Assembly (NCBI RefSeq): GCF_902459705.1
Contig: NZ_CABPRU010000016.1
Span: forward strand, 42,252-106,251
Direction: 5' to 3'
Source of the DNA: Pandoraea terrigena
GTDB taxonomy: Bacteria > Pseudomonadota > Gammaproteobacteria > Burkholderiales > Burkholderiaceae
DNA: 64,000 nucleotides
Shown here: positions 1-10,306 of the stretch, piece after piece
Layout of the letters: every line of letters starts with the position of its first letter
Numbering within the stretch: position 1 is the first letter of the stretch
Translations under genes and position numbers: made by a program
Notes under the pieces: generated by a model
Seen by the model: only the letters and a program-made list of their open reading frames with translations
Database searches by the model: none
Told to the model about the DNA's origin: nothing

Positions 1-578
1 CCCGTACGATCCGATGCGAGCGATGCCTCGTGGCCCGCCGGCGTTCCCATCTCGCAGGCGCCAATCGCCGCTTGCAGCAGCAATTGCACCGTGAGCAACG
101 TCATGCCGAAGGCCATCAGGCCATACGGGATTGACAATGGCGGGCCCCAGGTCGAACTGCTCGTCTGGCCCTCGACGTAGGCTTCCCAGAACAGCGTCCA
201 CGACTTCCATGCGAAGAAGCCGCAGAACGCGAACGAGACGATATCGACGACCCAGCGCCGCACTCGGTTCACCCGCGGTGAGAGCAGTGTCGTGATGGCC
301 TCGATGCCGATATGCCCGCGCAGATGTTGCACATGCGCGGCAGAGACGAAGGTCGCGCCGACCAGCAGGAACACGGCGGCTTCGTCCTGCCAGTCGGTGG
401 CGAGCTTGAGCACGTGCCGTGCGAACACGCTGTAACTGAGCACCAGCGCGGCACCGACCAGCGCCAGCATGCACACGACCATGAGCAGACGGCTCACGCC
501 CTGTAACAGGGCGTCGAGCCGCCGCAGCAGGCGGGTGCGCGCCGCCACCGGTTCCGCGCTCACGACGGCCCCACTCAC
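1..578 (-). CDS. dctQ: TRAP transporter small permease, DctQ family (partial)
   Basis: Small membrane subunit of a tripartite ATP-independent periplasmic (TRAP) transporter, which works with a large permease and a DctP binding protein to import organic acids. The translation shows about four hydrophobic segments and the family's central DEAA motif (TDWQDEAAVFL). The GTG start at 578 overlaps the stop of dctP in a GTGA arrangement, so the two are translationally coupled. The gene runs off the left window edge after about 192 codons, near the usual family length. The large permease (DctM) should follow outside the window. Confidence 0.85.
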   Translation of the reverse strand, partial: MSGAVVSAEPVAARTRLLRRLDALLQGVSRLLMVVCMLALVGAALVLSYSVFARHVLKLATDWQDEAAVFLLVGATFVSAAHVQHLRGHIGIEAITTLLSPRVNRVRRWVVDIVSFAFCGFFAWKSWTLFWEAYVEGQTSSSTWGPPLSIPYGLMAFGMTLLTVQLLLQAAIGACEMGTPAGHEASLASDRT

Positions 579-1621
579 GCAGGCACCTTATCGGCAAGCG
601 CGAGCAGTTTCGCGCACGTGTCGGATCGGCCCGCATAGTCCTTCCATGCGGTACGCCGTGCGATGTCGCGCCACTTCATCACCGTCGCCTCGTCGAGGTC
701 GTAGACCTTCGCGCCAGCCTTCGTATAGACGCTCGCGATCTGCGCATCGTCGGCCTTGGCCGCTTCCATGCCGAACGACTCGAGTTCCGCGCCCACTTGC
801 AGGATCGCCTGCTGCTGATCCTTGGGCAGCTTGTCGAAGACCAGCTTCGACATCAGCAGTGGTTCGAGCATGAACCAGTACGACTTGTTGCGCCCGGTGG
901 TCAAATGCTTCGACACCTCTTCGAGACGAAATGACATCAAGCTCGTCGACGAGGTCATCGCCGCGTCCATCGCGCCTGTCTGCATGGCGGCGTAGAGTTC
1001 GTTCGACGGCAGCGAAATGACGGCCGCGCCGGCCTCCTTGAGCATCATGTCCATCTCGCGGCTGCCGCCGCGCACCTTGAGACCCTTGGCGTCGTCCGGC
1101 GAGACGAGCGCCTTGGTACGGCTCGCGACGCCGCCCGCTTGCCAGACCCAGCTCACGATCACGATGTTCTTCTGCGCGAGCACATCGGTGAGCACCTTGC
1201 CAACCTCACCATGGCGCCAGGCCGCACCCTGCGCATAGGACGTCACCAGCCCCGGCATCAGACCGATATTGAGTTCGCGCACTTCTCCGCCTGCATACGG
1301 CAGCGGATACAGCGAGAGATCGAGGGCCCCGCGACGCAGCGCCGAAAACTGCGCATTGGTCTTCATGAGCGAGCTGCCCGGATAGACCTGAAACTTCAGC
1401 GCGCCGTTGGTCCGCTTCTCGACTTCCTGCGCGAATTTCCGGCACAACCGGTCGCGGAAATCGCCTTCGGCAAGGGTACCGCCGGGGAATTGATGGGAAA
1501 TCTTGAGCGGGCCGGACTGCGCAAACGCGCTACCCCATGGGCTGGCCAGACCGCCGGTGACGAGTGCCGATGCGGCACCGAGCATAAGTTGCCGCCGCAG
1601 CGGGGAATGATTTGTCTCCAT
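575..1621 (-). CDS. dctP: TRAP transporter substrate-binding protein, DctP family
   Basis: Periplasmic solute receptor of a TRAP transporter, about 348 aa, typical for the family. The N-terminus (SPLRRQLMLGAAS) has an RR-x-x-L Tat-like signal followed by a hydrophobic stretch and an A-F-A cleavage site. The body carries DctP signatures such as FPGGTLAEGDFRDRL and LKVRGGSREMD. The start at 1621 was chosen because AGGAG lies just upstream; the open frame extends further but without signal-peptide sense. The substrate cannot be read from the sequence. It is divergent from the GntR gene at 1962, its likely regulator. Confidence 0.88.
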   Translation of the reverse strand: METNHSPLRRQLMLGAASALVTGGLASPWGSAFAQSGPLKISHQFPGGTLAEGDFRDRLCRKFAQEVEKRTNGALKFQVYPGSSLMKTNAQFSALRRGALDLSLYPLPYAGGEVRELNIGLMPGLVTSYAQGAAWRHGEVGKVLTDVLAQKNIVIVSWVWQAGGVASRTKALVSPDDAKGLKVRGGSREMDMMLKEAGAAVISLPSNELYAAMQTGAMDAAMTSSTSLMSFRLEEVSKHLTTGRNKSYWFMLEPLLMSKLVFDKLPKDQQQAILQVGAELESFGMEAAKADDAQIASVYTKAGAKVYDLDEATVMKWRDIARRTAWKDYAGRSDTCAKLLALADKVPA

Positions 1622-1961
1622 GGCGTCTCCTGTCACTTCTGTCAGTGGTGAACCAGCGAAGCCCGGTGCCTGACATCGCCCGTTGCAGGTCTCACGACTC
1701 GCAACGGGTGCACCGCCGGCTCGCCGGCACTGCATGTACGGATGACTGCTTTGATTTTGCGTGTGTCGAGTGCGCGAGTTGCCGCTCTCGGGATGAAATC
1801 CTATAGTCAATCCAGCACGGTGTATACAATTGAGCCATCGAAAAAATACAATTCTGGCGTATACCCCGATCTTCAACGCCGGCGGCAAGCGGTACTTTGG
1901 CAACCATGCATCCCATTGAGCCCCGCGCGACGGGACCGAAACACGACCGAGCGAGAGCGTC
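1622..1961. promoter_or_regulatory. Divergent dctP / gntR intergenic region with two GTATAC sites
   Basis: The 340-base non-coding gap between two divergent genes. It contains a perfect octamer palindrome TGTATACA at 1821-1828 and a second GTATAC at 1859-1864. FCD-type GntR regulators often bind palindromes with a GTATAC core, so these are plausible operators for the neighbouring regulator. No small gene was seen here. Confidence 0.5.
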
Positions 1962-2633
1962 ATGACCGTAAAACCGAAGCGATCGGAAGCGCTGCGCCAG
2001 GCGATCGAGGAGAAGATTGCCGTGGGCGAGTACCCGCCCGGCATGCGGCTCGACGAGGTCGAACTGGCGAGCACGTTCGGCGTGTCGCGCACGCCCCTGC
2101 GCGAGGCGTTGATTCAGTTGGCGTCGTCGGGGGTGATCGAGATACGGCCGCGCCGGGGCGCCGTGGTGGCGCAGATCGATCCGCAACGGCTATGCGAGAT
2201 GTTCGAAGTCATGGCCGAACTGGAATCGATGTGCGGACGCCTCGCCGCGCGTCGCATCACCGACGACGAACTGGCCGAGTTGCGCGCGACGCACGAGGCC
2301 AGCCGGGCGGCGGCCGAGGCGCGGGACATCGACACGTATTACGAAGTCAACGCGCATTTCCATGCGTTGATCTATCAGGCCAGTCACAACGCCTACCTTC
2401 AGGAGACGGCATTGCAGCTGCACCGGCGGCTGCGCGTGTACCGGCGTTTGCAGTTGCGCGTGCGCGACCGGCCGCAACATTCGTTCTCGGAACATGACGC
2501 CGTGTTTCGCGCCATCGAGGCGGGCAACGCCGACGCCGCATCGGAACACCTTCGCGCGCACGTCACCGTGCAGGGTGAGCGCTTCGCCGACCTGATGGCC
2601 TCCTTGCGCGCGCTGGAGCGCAAGGCGAGCTGA
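1962..2633 (+). CDS. GntR-family transcriptional regulator, FCD/FadR subfamily
   Basis: DNA-binding regulator of 223 aa. The N-terminal winged helix has the GntR signature (MRLDEVELASTFGVSRTPLREAL, residues about 28-50), and the all-helical C-terminal FCD domain carries the metal-binding pattern with NAHFHALI (about 130) and an H near 190. Such proteins usually respond to a carboxylic acid and control adjacent transport or catabolic genes. Its position facing away from dctP/dctQ suggests it regulates that transporter; the ligand is unknown. Confidence 0.88.
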   Translation: MTVKPKRSEALRQAIEEKIAVGEYPPGMRLDEVELASTFGVSRTPLREALIQLASSGVIEIRPRRGAVVAQIDPQRLCEMFEVMAELESMCGRLAARRITDDELAELRATHEASRAAAEARDIDTYYEVNAHFHALIYQASHNAYLQETALQLHRRLRVYRRLQLRVRDRPQHSFSEHDAVFRAIEAGNADAASEHLRAHVTVQGERFADLMASLRALERKAS

Positions 2634-2643
2634 ACCTGACCGC

Positions 2644-2692
2644 CAGGCAAACGGGCCGCCGGAGGAAATACCCCCGGCGGCCCGTTTGCCTG
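2644..2692. terminator. Bidirectional terminator between gntR and lgt
   Basis: Perfect 19-bp inverted repeat, 2644-2662 against 2674-2692, with an 11-base loop. It lies between convergent genes, so it can end transcripts from both sides. There is no long T-run, so the very stable stem would have to do most of the work. Confidence 0.75.
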
Positions 2693-2722
2693 ACTCGCTG
2701 TGGCGCGGCGCTTGCCGTCGCC

Positions 2723-3613
2723 TTATGCGCGAGATGCCGCCGGCCGGCGCCGATAGGCCCACACGAGCATGATGACGCCCGCGACGATCATCGGCATCGA
2801 CAGCCATTGCCCCATCGACAGGCCAAACGAAAGCAAGCCGAGGAACGCATCGGGTTCGCGCGTGAATTCCGCGAGGAAGCGAAATACGCCATATCCCACC
2901 AGGAACATGGCAGACACCGCGCCCACCGGACGCGCGCGTCGCGAGAAGAACCACAACAGCAGGAAGAGCGCCACGCCTTCGAGTGCGAATTCGAACAACT
3001 GCGACGGATAGCGCGGCAGTCCGTGGAATTGGGAGAACACCGCCGCCATCGCATGATCGGCCATCGCCTGCGGATGCGCCATCGCCCACTGGATGTCTTC
3101 GCCCGCCGATTGCGGGAACAGCATCGCGAAGCGCGAATCGGGGGACGTCACACGCCCCCACAATTCCCCGTTGATGAAGTTGCCCAGGCGTCCGGCGGCA
3201 AGCCCCAGCGGGATCATCGGTGCGATGAGATCGGTGCCTTCGAGCAGCGAGTGTCCGCGACGGCGCGTGAACAGCCACATCGCGACGAGCACCCCGAGAA
3301 AGCCGCCGTGGAACGACATGCCGCCTTCCCACACCTTGAAGATGTCGATCGGATTCGCCAGATAAAACGATGGCTTATAGAAGAGCACGTAGCCCAGACG
3401 TCCGCCAAGAATCACCCCAAGGACGCCGTAGAACAGCATGTCGTCGAGATCCTGTACCTTCCAGCCTTGTGCGGCAATGGACGGCTGGCGCACGCGCACG
3501 CGCCCCACGACCAGGAACAGAATGAAGCCGACCAGGTACATCAGGCCGTACCAGCGGATGGCGAGCGGGCCGAGGTGAATCGCGACCGGGTCGAATTGAG
3601 GATGAATCAGCAT
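2723..3613 (-). CDS. lgt: Prolipoprotein diacylglyceryl transferase
   Basis: Inner-membrane enzyme that transfers diacylglycerol from phosphatidylglycerol to the lipobox cysteine of prolipoproteins, the first step of lipoprotein maturation. At 296 aa it matches the family. The Lgt signature ([14 protein letters not shown], about 145-160) is intact, as are the early [11 protein letters not shown] segment and an MSFHGG motif near 99; about seven membrane segments are visible. It is transcribed alone, converging on the GntR gene. Confidence 0.97.
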   Translation of the reverse strand: MLIHPQFDPVAIHLGPLAIRWYGLMYLVGFILFLVVGRVRVRQPSIAAQGWKVQDLDDMLFYGVLGVILGGRLGYVLFYKPSFYLANPIDIFKVWEGGMSFHGGFLGVLVAMWLFTRRRGHSLLEGTDLIAPMIPLGLAAGRLGNFINGELWGRVTSPDSRFAMLFPQSAGEDIQWAMAHPQAMADHAMAAVFSQFHGLPRYPSQLFEFALEGVALFLLLWFFSRRARPVGAVSAMFLVGYGVFRFLAEFTREPDAFLGLLSFGLSMGQWLSMPMIVAGVIMLVWAYRRRPAASRA

Positions 3614-3810
3614 GGATCAGAAGAATCGATTCGTGAACAAAAGTTCCGTCAGAGGGCGAATGACCGGCCAGTGCAACCCATTGCCACCGCCGAGTGACGC
3701 GCCAGCCACAGCACGCCGAGGCAATCGGCCCGGCATGCCTTGGGATGGGCAGCACGATACCACGAGCGTCCCCTGTCGCGGCGCGCGGGCAGACGTCGCC
3801 ATTCTTACGT

Positions 3811-4758
3811 TCAGTTGGCCAATGTCGCCCCCGGTGGCGTATGGGCCACGCCGCGCGCCGTTTCGAGAAAGCCTTTGAGCACCGGCGTGACTTCAGCCGT
3901 GCGCCAGAGCAAGCCCGTCTCGATGAGCGTGCTCGTCTCGATGAGCGCGCGATACGCCACGCCGGTGCGCCGCAGATGGCATAGCGACTGCGGCACCAAG
4001 GCGACACCCATGCCTGCCGACACCAGGCTCACGATGGTCTGCATCTGGATCGCTTCCTGCCCTACGCGCGGCGTGAGACCCAGCGCCGCATAGCAGCCCA
4101 TGATGATGTCGTAGAACGCCGGTGCCACCCGACGCGGAAAGATGACGAGCGGCTCGTCGGCGAAATCGGCCAGACTCACCGGGTCGCCCGGCCCGGTATC
4201 GCCAACGCTGTCTGCGCCGGCGCGCATCCCCCGTCCGGCCGGCACCGCCAGCATCAGCGGTTCGCGCACGATCGGCAGGTAGGACAGTTCGTTGGCGTAA
4301 CGCGCCGGCACCGGCGGGATGAAGAGGCCGGCGTCGATGCGCCCATCCATGAGCGCCTCGACCTGCACGTCGCTCGTCGCTTCAAGCAGTTGCAGGCGCA
4401 CGCGCGGGTACCGCTCGCCGAACTCGCGCAGCAGCGGCGGCAGGATGCCGTAGTCCGCCGTCGAGACGAAACCCAGCGAGAGCGTGCCCACCTCCCCGTG
4501 CGCCAGTCCCTGTGCGAACGCCGGCAACGCTTCGGCGTCAGCCAGAATGCGCCGTACCTCGGGCAGCAGTTGCCGGCCGACGGCCGTCAGCTCCACCGAA
4601 CGGTTGGTTCGCACGAAAAGCGGCGCCCCGAGCGACGCCTCCAGCGCCCGGATCTGCTGCGACAGCGGCGGCTGGGTCATCGACAGGCGTTGGGCGGCGC
4701 GACCGAAATGCCGCTCTTCGGCCACGGCAACGAAGTACCGGAGTTGACGGAGGTCCAT
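3811..4758 (-). CDS. LysR-family regulator divergent from ilvD
   Basis: LysR-type regulator of 315 aa: N-terminal winged helix (MDLRQLRYFVAVAEERHFGRAAQRL, split here only by its usual HTH, residues 1-60) and a C-terminal periplasmic-fold effector domain. It starts 40 bases from a 17-bp palindrome and faces the ilvD gene, the usual layout for a regulator controlling its divergent neighbour and itself. The effector is unknown; a branched-chain-amino-acid pathway intermediate is possible but unproven. Confidence 0.85.
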   Translation of the reverse strand: MDLRQLRYFVAVAEERHFGRAAQRLSMTQPPLSQQIRALEASLGAPLFVRTNRSVELTAVGRQLLPEVRRILADAEALPAFAQGLAHGEVGTLSLGFVSTADYGILPPLLREFGERYPRVRLQLLEATSDVQVEALMDGRIDAGLFIPPVPARYANELSYLPIVREPLMLAVPAGRGMRAGADSVGDTGPGDPVSLADFADEPLVIFPRRVAPAFYDIIMGCYAALGLTPRVGQEAIQMQTIVSLVSAGMGVALVPQSLCHLRRTGVAYRALIETSTLIETGLLWRTAEVTPVLKGFLETARGVAHTPPGATLAN

Positions 4759-4770
4759 GATATGTTTTTC

Positions 4771-4800
4771 GACTCAATCCGAGTCAAATAATATATTTGA
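4771..4800. promoter_or_regulatory. Nested palindromes, probable LysR operator
   Basis: TCAAAT-AATAT-ATTTGA (4784-4800) is a perfect 17-bp interrupted palindrome. It partly overlaps a GACTC-N5-GAGTC inverted repeat (4771-4785). LysR regulators bind such AT-rich interrupted dyads between divergent genes, so this is a strong operator candidate for the LysR gene starting at 4758. Confidence 0.6.
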
Positions 4801-4958
4801 CAAGCATGCAAGGAAAGACGAATCTTGACGTCCGGCTGAAACTGGCGTGCCCCGTGGCGTTGAGGGCGTTGCCCGCAACCGCGCGAGTCCAGTTCGAATC
4901 AGGCCAGGCGGCCCCGCTTTTTCGTTTATCCCACAAGCACAGCGTTCCAGAGACGACC

Positions 4959-6827
4959 ATGCCTCAATACCGTTCCCGCACCTCGACCCACGGCCGCAAC
5001 ATGGCCGGCGCCCGCGCCCTGTGGCGTGCCACCGGCATGAAAGACGACGACTTTGGCAAGCCAATCATTGCCGTGGTGAACTCCTTCACGCAGTTCGTGC
5101 CGGGTCACGTCCACTTGCGCGATCTGGGCGCCGTGGTGGCCAAGGAAATCGAAGCGGCCGGCGGCGTGGCCAAGGAATTCAACACCATCGCCGTGGACGA
5201 CGGCATCGCCATGGGCCACGGCGGCATGCTCTACTCGCTGCCGTCGCGCGAGCTGATCGCCGACTCGGTGGAATACATGGTCAACGCGCACTGCGCCGAC
5301 GCCATGGTCTGCATCTCGAACTGCGACAAGATCACCCCGGGCATGCTCATGGCCGCCATGCGCCTGAACATTCCGGTCGTGTTCGTCTCGGGGGGGCCGA
5401 TGGAGGCGGGCAAGGTCAAGTCGGGCGACGGCCAGGTCATCGCCAAGATCGACCTGATCGACGCCATGATCAAGGCGGCCGACCCCAAGGTGAGCGACGC
5501 CGAAGTCGCAGAAATCGAGCGCAGCGCCTGCCCGACGTGTGGCTCGTGCTCGGGCATGTTCACCGCCAACTCAATGAATTGCCTGACTGAAGCCATCGGT
5601 CTCGCGTTGCCGGGCAACGGCACCATCGTCGCCACGCACGCCTGGCGTCGCGGGCTGTTCGAGCAGGCCGGCCGCCTCGTGGTCGACCTGTGCCGTCGCT
5701 ATTACCAGGAGGACGACGCCTCGGTGCTGCCGCGCAACATCGCGACCAAGGCCGCCTTCGAAAACGCCATGGCGCTCGACGTCGCCATGGGCGGCTCGAC
5801 CAACACCGTGCTGCACTTGCTCGCCGCCGCACAGGAAGCCGGCGTCGACTTCAAGATGTCGGACATCGACCGCATCTCGCGCAAGGTTCCGTGCCTGTGC
5901 AAAGCAGCCCCCGCGACCGACAAGTACCACATCGAAGACGTGCACCGCGCGGGCGGCATCATCGGCATTCTGGGTGAGCTCGCGCGCGGCGGGCTGCTCG
6001 ATACGTCGTGCGGCAACGTGCACAGCGGCACCCTCGGCAACGCCATCGCCCAGTGGGATGTGGCCGGCGACGCGGGCGACAAGGCGCACACGTTCTACAG
6101 CGCCGCCCCCGGCGGCGTGCCCACGACCATCGCGTTCAGCCAGTCGTCGGTCTACCCGTCGCTCGACCTGAACCGTGAGACCGGGTGTATTCGCGGCAAG
6201 GAGCACGCCTATACGAAAGACGGCGGTCTGGCCGTGTTGTATGGCAACCTCGCCGAGAAGGGCTGTATCGTGAAGACCGCCGGTGTCGACGAATCGCAGT
6301 GGGTCTTCACGGGCCGCGCGCGCGTGTTCGAAAGCCAGGACGACGCCGTCGACGGCATCCTGGGCGACAAGGTCCAGGCGGGTGACGTGGTTGTCATCCG
6401 CTACGAAGGCCCGAAGGGCGGCCCGGGCATGCAGGAAATGCTGTACCCGACGTCGTACCTGAAGTCGAAGGGCCTGGGCAAAACCTGCGCCCTGTTCACG
6501 GACGGCCGCTTCTCGGGCGGCTCGTCGGGTCTGGTGATCGGCCACGCCTCGCCGGAAGCTGCCGAAGGCGGCGTCATCGGTCTGGTGGAAGATGGCGACG
6601 TGATCGAGATCGACATCACCCAGCGCAAGATGCATCTGGCCGTGCCCGACGACGAACTGGCCCGCCGTCGTACCGCCATGGAAGCCCGTGGCGACGAGGC
6701 GTGGCAGCCGGTGAATCGTGAGCGCGTGGTCTCGCAGGCGCTGCAAGCGTATGCCGCGCTGGCCACGTCGGCCGACCGTGGCGCGGTGCGCGACCTGTCG
6801 CAACTGAAGCTGGCCAAACGCGGATAA
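4959..6827 (+). CDS. ilvD: Dihydroxy-acid dehydratase, E. coli-type
   Basis: Dehydrates 2,3-dihydroxy-isovalerate and -methylvalerate in valine and isoleucine synthesis. The chosen start at 4959 gives 622 aa, close to the E. coli enzyme, and begins with the conserved [20 protein letters not shown]; the frame is open further upstream but does not resemble IlvD. The Fe-S cysteines are seen in SNCDKITPG and [11 protein letters not shown], the motif of the E. coli-like enzyme. [11 protein letters not shown] and GRFSGGSSG motifs are intact. It faces a LysR gene, and a second, different ilvD follows on the same strand. Confidence 0.95.
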   Translation: MPQYRSRTSTHGRNMAGARALWRATGMKDDDFGKPIIAVVNSFTQFVPGHVHLRDLGAVVAKEIEAAGGVAKEFNTIAVDDGIAMGHGGMLYSLPSRELIADSVEYMVNAHCADAMVCISNCDKITPGMLMAAMRLNIPVVFVSGGPMEAGKVKSGDGQVIAKIDLIDAMIKAADPKVSDAEVAEIERSACPTCGSCSGMFTANSMNCLTEAIGLALPGNGTIVATHAWRRGLFEQAGRLVVDLCRRYYQEDDASVLPRNIATKAAFENAMALDVAMGGSTNTVLHLLAAAQEAGVDFKMSDIDRISRKVPCLCKAAPATDKYHIEDVHRAGGIIGILGELARGGLLDTSCGNVHSGTLGNAIAQWDVAGDAGDKAHTFYSAAPGGVPTTIAFSQSSVYPSLDLNRETGCIRGKEHAYTKDGGLAVLYGNLAEKGCIVKTAGVDESQWVFTGRARVFESQDDAVDGILGDKVQAGDVVVIRYEGPKGGPGMQEMLYPTSYLKSKGLGKTCALFTDGRFSGGSSGLVIGHASPEAAEGGVIGLVEDGDVIEIDITQRKMHLAVPDDELARRRTAMEARGDEAWQPVNRERVVSQALQAYAALATSADRGAVRDLSQLKLAKRG

Positions 6828-6839
6828 TGCGACGAGTGG

Positions 6840-6888
6840 GCCGATCGAAGCGATCGGCGTGAAACACGGGGGTGGCCGCGCGTGCGGC
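6840..6888 (+). terminator. Tandem GC-rich hairpins after ilvD
   Basis: Two adjacent hairpins: 6840-6847/6851-6858 (GCCGATCG arm) and 6873-6878/6883-6888 (GGCCGC arm). They follow the ilvD stop and could end its transcript or protect its 3' end. No T-run follows, so intrinsic termination is uncertain. Confidence 0.4.
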
Positions 6889-7057
6889 CGCTCCCGCGCA
6901 GGACTTGCCGTACAGTGACGCAGTAGTGAAGCAGCAATGGCCTTGAGCGGCGCGCCCGGATGACGCATGTGCCGCCGGCATGACAGCGTGATACAACAAC
7001 GCTTGTGCGCAACGCTGCAGTCGCCTGTGGCGTGGTGCATCCCCACAGGAGACCGTC

Positions 7058-8731
7058 ATGGCATTCAATCGTCGTTCGCGAAATGTCACGCAAGGCGTGG
7101 CACGCTCGCCCAACCGCTCGATGTACTACGCACTGGGCTACAAGGAAGCAGACTTCGACAATCCGATGATCGGCGTGGCCAACGGCCATTCGACGATCAC
7201 CCCGTGCAACGCGGGGCTGCAACGGCTGGCCGACGCCGCCGTCGACGCCATCAAGACCCATCAGGCCAATCCGCAGACGTTCGGCACGCCCACCATTTCC
7301 GACGGTATGTCGATGGGGACGGAGGGCATGAAGTATTCGCTCGTCTCGCGCGAAGTCATTGCCGACTGTATCGAGACCGCCGTGCAGGGCCAGTGGATGG
7401 ACGGCGTGGTTGTCATCGGCGGCTGCGACAAGAACATGCCGGGCGGCATGATCGCGCTGGCGCGCATCAACGTGCCGGGTATCTACGTCTATGGCGGCAC
7501 CATCAAGCCGGGGCACTGGAAAGGCAAGGATCTCACCATCGTCTCGTCGTTCGAGGCCGTGGGCGAATTCACCGCCGGGCGCATGACGGAGGCCGATTTC
7601 AAGGGCATCGAGCAGAACGCCTGTCCGTCGACCGGTTCCTGCGGCGGCATGTATACGGCCAACACGATGAGTTCGTCGTTCGAGGCGCTGGGCATGTCGC
7701 TGCTGTATTCGTCGACAATGGCCAATCCCGATCAAGAAAAGGTCGACTCGGCGGCTGAATCGGCGCGCGTGCTGGTCGAAGCGGTCAAGAAAGACCTCAA
7801 GCCGCGCGACATCATCACACGCAAATCCATCGAGAACGCGGTGGCGCTCATCATGGCCACGGGCGGCTCCACCAACGCGGTGCTGCACTATCTTGCCATT
7901 GCGCACGCCGCCGACATCGACTGGAACATCGACGACTTCGAGCGCATTCGCGAGCGCGTGCCGGTCCTGTGCGACCTGAAGCCGTCGGGCAAGTACGTGG
8001 CGACGGACTTGCACAAGGCCGGCGGCATTCCGCAAGTGCTCAAGATTCTGCTCGACGCCGGTCTGCTGCACGGGGATTGCATGACGATCACCGGCAGGAC
8101 GCTTGCAGAAGAACTGAAGGACGTGCCTTCGGTGCCGCGTGCCGACCAGCACGTGATCTTCCCCATCGACCGCGCGCTCTACAAGGAAGGCCATCTCGCT
8201 ATCCTCAAGGGCAATCTGGCCGAAGATGGCGCGGTCGCAAAGATCACCGGTCTGAAGCACCCGGTCATCACCGGCCCGGCGCGCGTGTTCGACGACGAGC
8301 AAAGTGCGATGGACGCGATCCTTGCCGACAAGATCCAGGCCGGTGACGTGCTCGTGCTGCGCTATCTCGGCCCCAAGGGCGGCCCGGGCATGCCGGAGAT
8401 GCTCGCGCCCACGTCGGCGATCATCGGCAAAGGACTCGGCGAAACAGTCGGCTTCATCACCGACGGCCGGTTTTCGGGCGGAACGTGGGGCATGGTGGTC
8501 GGACACGTGGCACCGGAAGCGTTCGTGGGCGGCACGATCGCGCTCGTGCACGAGGGCGACTCTATCACCATCGACGCGCACAAACTGCTGCTGCAACTGA
8601 ATGTGTCGGACGACGAACTGGCAAGGCGTCGTGCCGCATGGAAGGCGCCCGCCCCGCGTTATACGCGGGGCGTCATGGCCAAGTATGCCGCGTTGGCGCA
8701 GCCGGCGAACAAGGGGGGTACGACCGGCTGA
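7058..8731 (+). CDS. ilvD2: Dihydroxy-acid dehydratase, second type
   Basis: A second IlvD/Edd-family dehydratase of 557 aa. Its cluster motifs differ from the upstream copy: [10 protein letters not shown] and [18 protein letters not shown], the form found in plant and actinobacterial enzymes with a [2Fe-2S] cluster. The start follows an AGGAG-like site (CACAGGAGACC). It probably also acts in branched-chain amino-acid synthesis, or on a related sugar acid. The 230-base gap and hairpins after the first ilvD suggest a separate transcript. Confidence 0.92.
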   Translation: MAFNRRSRNVTQGVARSPNRSMYYALGYKEADFDNPMIGVANGHSTITPCNAGLQRLADAAVDAIKTHQANPQTFGTPTISDGMSMGTEGMKYSLVSREVIADCIETAVQGQWMDGVVVIGGCDKNMPGGMIALARINVPGIYVYGGTIKPGHWKGKDLTIVSSFEAVGEFTAGRMTEADFKGIEQNACPSTGSCGGMYTANTMSSSFEALGMSLLYSSTMANPDQEKVDSAAESARVLVEAVKKDLKPRDIITRKSIENAVALIMATGGSTNAVLHYLAIAHAADIDWNIDDFERIRERVPVLCDLKPSGKYVATDLHKAGGIPQVLKILLDAGLLHGDCMTITGRTLAEELKDVPSVPRADQHVIFPIDRALYKEGHLAILKGNLAEDGAVAKITGLKHPVITGPARVFDDEQSAMDAILADKIQAGDVLVLRYLGPKGGPGMPEMLAPTSAIIGKGLGETVGFITDGRFSGGTWGMVVGHVAPEAFVGGTIALVHEGDSITIDAHKLLLQLNVSDDELARRRAAWKAPAPRYTRGVMAKYAALAQPANKGGTTG

Positions 8732-8942
8732 TTCCGGTCGCGCCGCGCATGACGGCATGTCTGGCCGGCAAAGACGTGCCGTTTTCTCACGCATGGCCCG
8801 CGCACGCGGAACGCGCTACAATCCGCGCATTCGGGCGCGTGGTCAGCCGGGTGCCGGCCGCGTCTGTGACGTGGTTTTTGCGCCTGCGTACCTGAGTGTC
8901 GTTTCGCAGCTTGACGCATTTTCACTAACGTGAAGTGTTCCT

Positions 8943-9260
8943 ATGCCGCATAAGCCGACCGCACCGCACCGCCCGAAGCCGAGCAACATCCGCGCGACAT
9001 ACGCCGTGGCGCTGGCCCTCGGCATTCCATTGCAGGGATGCACACTGCATGGCGCGCCCTCCCGCGAGATCTTCGGCGCCTACTTCCCCCTCTGGCTTCT
9101 GGCCGGCATCATCGGCCTGGTCGGCGCATTGCTGGCGCACCGCCTCAGCGTCGCCATGCGATGGTCGCAAATCTTGCCGCTCCAGCTCTCGGTCTGTCTG
9201 TCGATCGGTGTCACCGTGGCCGGACTCGTCTGGCTCGTGGGAACAGGACAGTTGCTATGA
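8943..9260 (+). CDS. ytcA: YtcA-like small inner-membrane lipoprotein
   Basis: A 105-aa protein with a lipobox-like LQGC near residue 32 followed by two hydrophobic segments. It resembles the small YtcA proteins encoded before mdtNOP in enterobacteria (GAYFPLWLLAGIIGLVG matches the family pattern). It overlaps the next gene by four bases (ATGA), so it belongs to the efflux operon. Its function is not known; it may assemble or stabilise the efflux system. Confidence 0.75.
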   Translation: MPHKPTAPHRPKPSNIRATYAVALALGIPLQGCTLHGAPSREIFGAYFPLWLLAGIIGLVGALLAHRLSVAMRWSQILPLQLSVCLSIGVTVAGLVWLVGTGQLL

Positions 9261-10306
9261 AAATGGCTGGTAAAAGCAACGCCCCGCGCAAAGGGCGGCT
9301 GATCGCGCTGGCGATCATCCTGATCGGCGTCATCGTCGCCGGCTACGCCGGCTACCGCGCATCGCAATTCCCATCGACCGACGACGCGACCATCGATGCC
9401 GACGTCGTCCACGTCGCGACACCCGTTGGCGGACGCATCGTCAAGCTTGCCGTGCAGGAGAACCAGCGCGTCGCCAAGGGCGAGGTTCTCTACGAAATCG
9501 ACCCCGTCCCCTATCGACTTGTGCTCGCGCAGGCCCGAGCCGATCTCGAACTGGCGCGCGCCTCGCTCGACACCCGGCAGAAGACCATCTACAACGAGCG
9601 GGCCAACGCCTCGATTGCGGATGATCAGACCAGCAAGTCGATGCATAACTACGCGCTCACGACCCGCAACCTCGAGCGCCTTACGCCGCTCGCTGCCAAG
9701 GGCTACGTGTCGCAACAACAGCTCGATCAGGCACAGGTCGCCCAACGCGACGCAGAACTGTCGATGAGGCAGGCGAAGGCTCAGAAGGCGGCCAGCGCAC
9801 AGAGCGTCGGCGACGAGGCGGGCGCGCTGGCGACGGTTCGTGCGCGCGAAGCCGCTGTCGCTCTCGCGCAGCACAACCTCGAAGACACCGTCGTGCGCGC
9901 ACCGCACAACGGCTACGTGACGGGACTTTCGGTACTCTCGGGGGAAACCGTCGCACCCAGTCAGTCGCTTTTCACACTGGTGCACGCGGACGAGTGGTTT
10001 GCCGTCGCCAACTTCCGTGAAGGCGCCCTCTCGCATATCCAGGTGGGCGATTGCGCAACGGTCTACTCGATGATCGATCGAAGTCAGGCCATTACGGGCA
10101 AGGTCGTTGGGATCGGCGCCGGCATCTCCGACGCCGGACGCATCACCTTGCCGCGCACACTACCGATTGTGCAGTCGTCGGTGAATTGGGTACGCGTGGC
10201 GCAGCGATTCCCGGTGCGCGTTGAACTGCATGAGCCAGCTGAAGCGCTGGTCCGAATCGGTGCCAGCGCAGTCGTGGAGATCAGACATGGCGCGGCCTGC
10301 CGCTGA
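9257..10306 (+). CDS. mdtN: HlyD-family efflux periplasmic adaptor, MdtN-like
   Basis: Membrane-fusion protein of 349 aa: an N-terminal membrane anchor (residues about 12-32), a split biotinyl-lipoyl domain (GGRIVKLAVQENQRV and APHNGYVTGLSVLSGE), a coiled-coil hairpin between them, and a beta-barrel. It would bridge the FUSC-type pump and the outer-membrane channel encoded downstream. The ATG at 9257 overlaps the ytcA stop, and its 3' end overlaps the next gene by 20 bases. Confidence 0.9.
   Translation: MKMAGKSNAPRKGRLIALAIILIGVIVAGYAGYRASQFPSTDDATIDADVVHVATPVGGRIVKLAVQENQRVAKGEVLYEIDPVPYRLVLAQARADLELARASLDTRQKTIYNERANASIADDQTSKSMHNYALTTRNLERLTPLAAKGYVSQQQLDQAQVAQRDAELSMRQAKAQKAASAQSVGDEAGALATVRAREAAVALAQHNLEDTVVRAPHNGYVTGLSVLSGETVAPSQSLFTLVHADEWFAVANFREGALSHIQVGDCATVYSMIDRSQAITGKVVGIGAGISDAGRITLPRTLPIVQSSVNWVRVAQRFPVRVELHEPAEALVRIGASAVVEIRHGAACR

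Noticed and set aside
4881..4920. A tRNA-like T-arm (AGTTCGAATC) in the ilvD leader.
   Set aside because: The bases on each side do not pair as a T-stem, and no acceptor, D or anticodon arm fits around it; at most a decayed remnant.
6401..8794. Very long open frames on the minus strand across both ilvD genes.
   Set aside because: They are antisense to clear IlvD proteins, Arg/His-rich and typical of shadow frames in GC-rich DNA.
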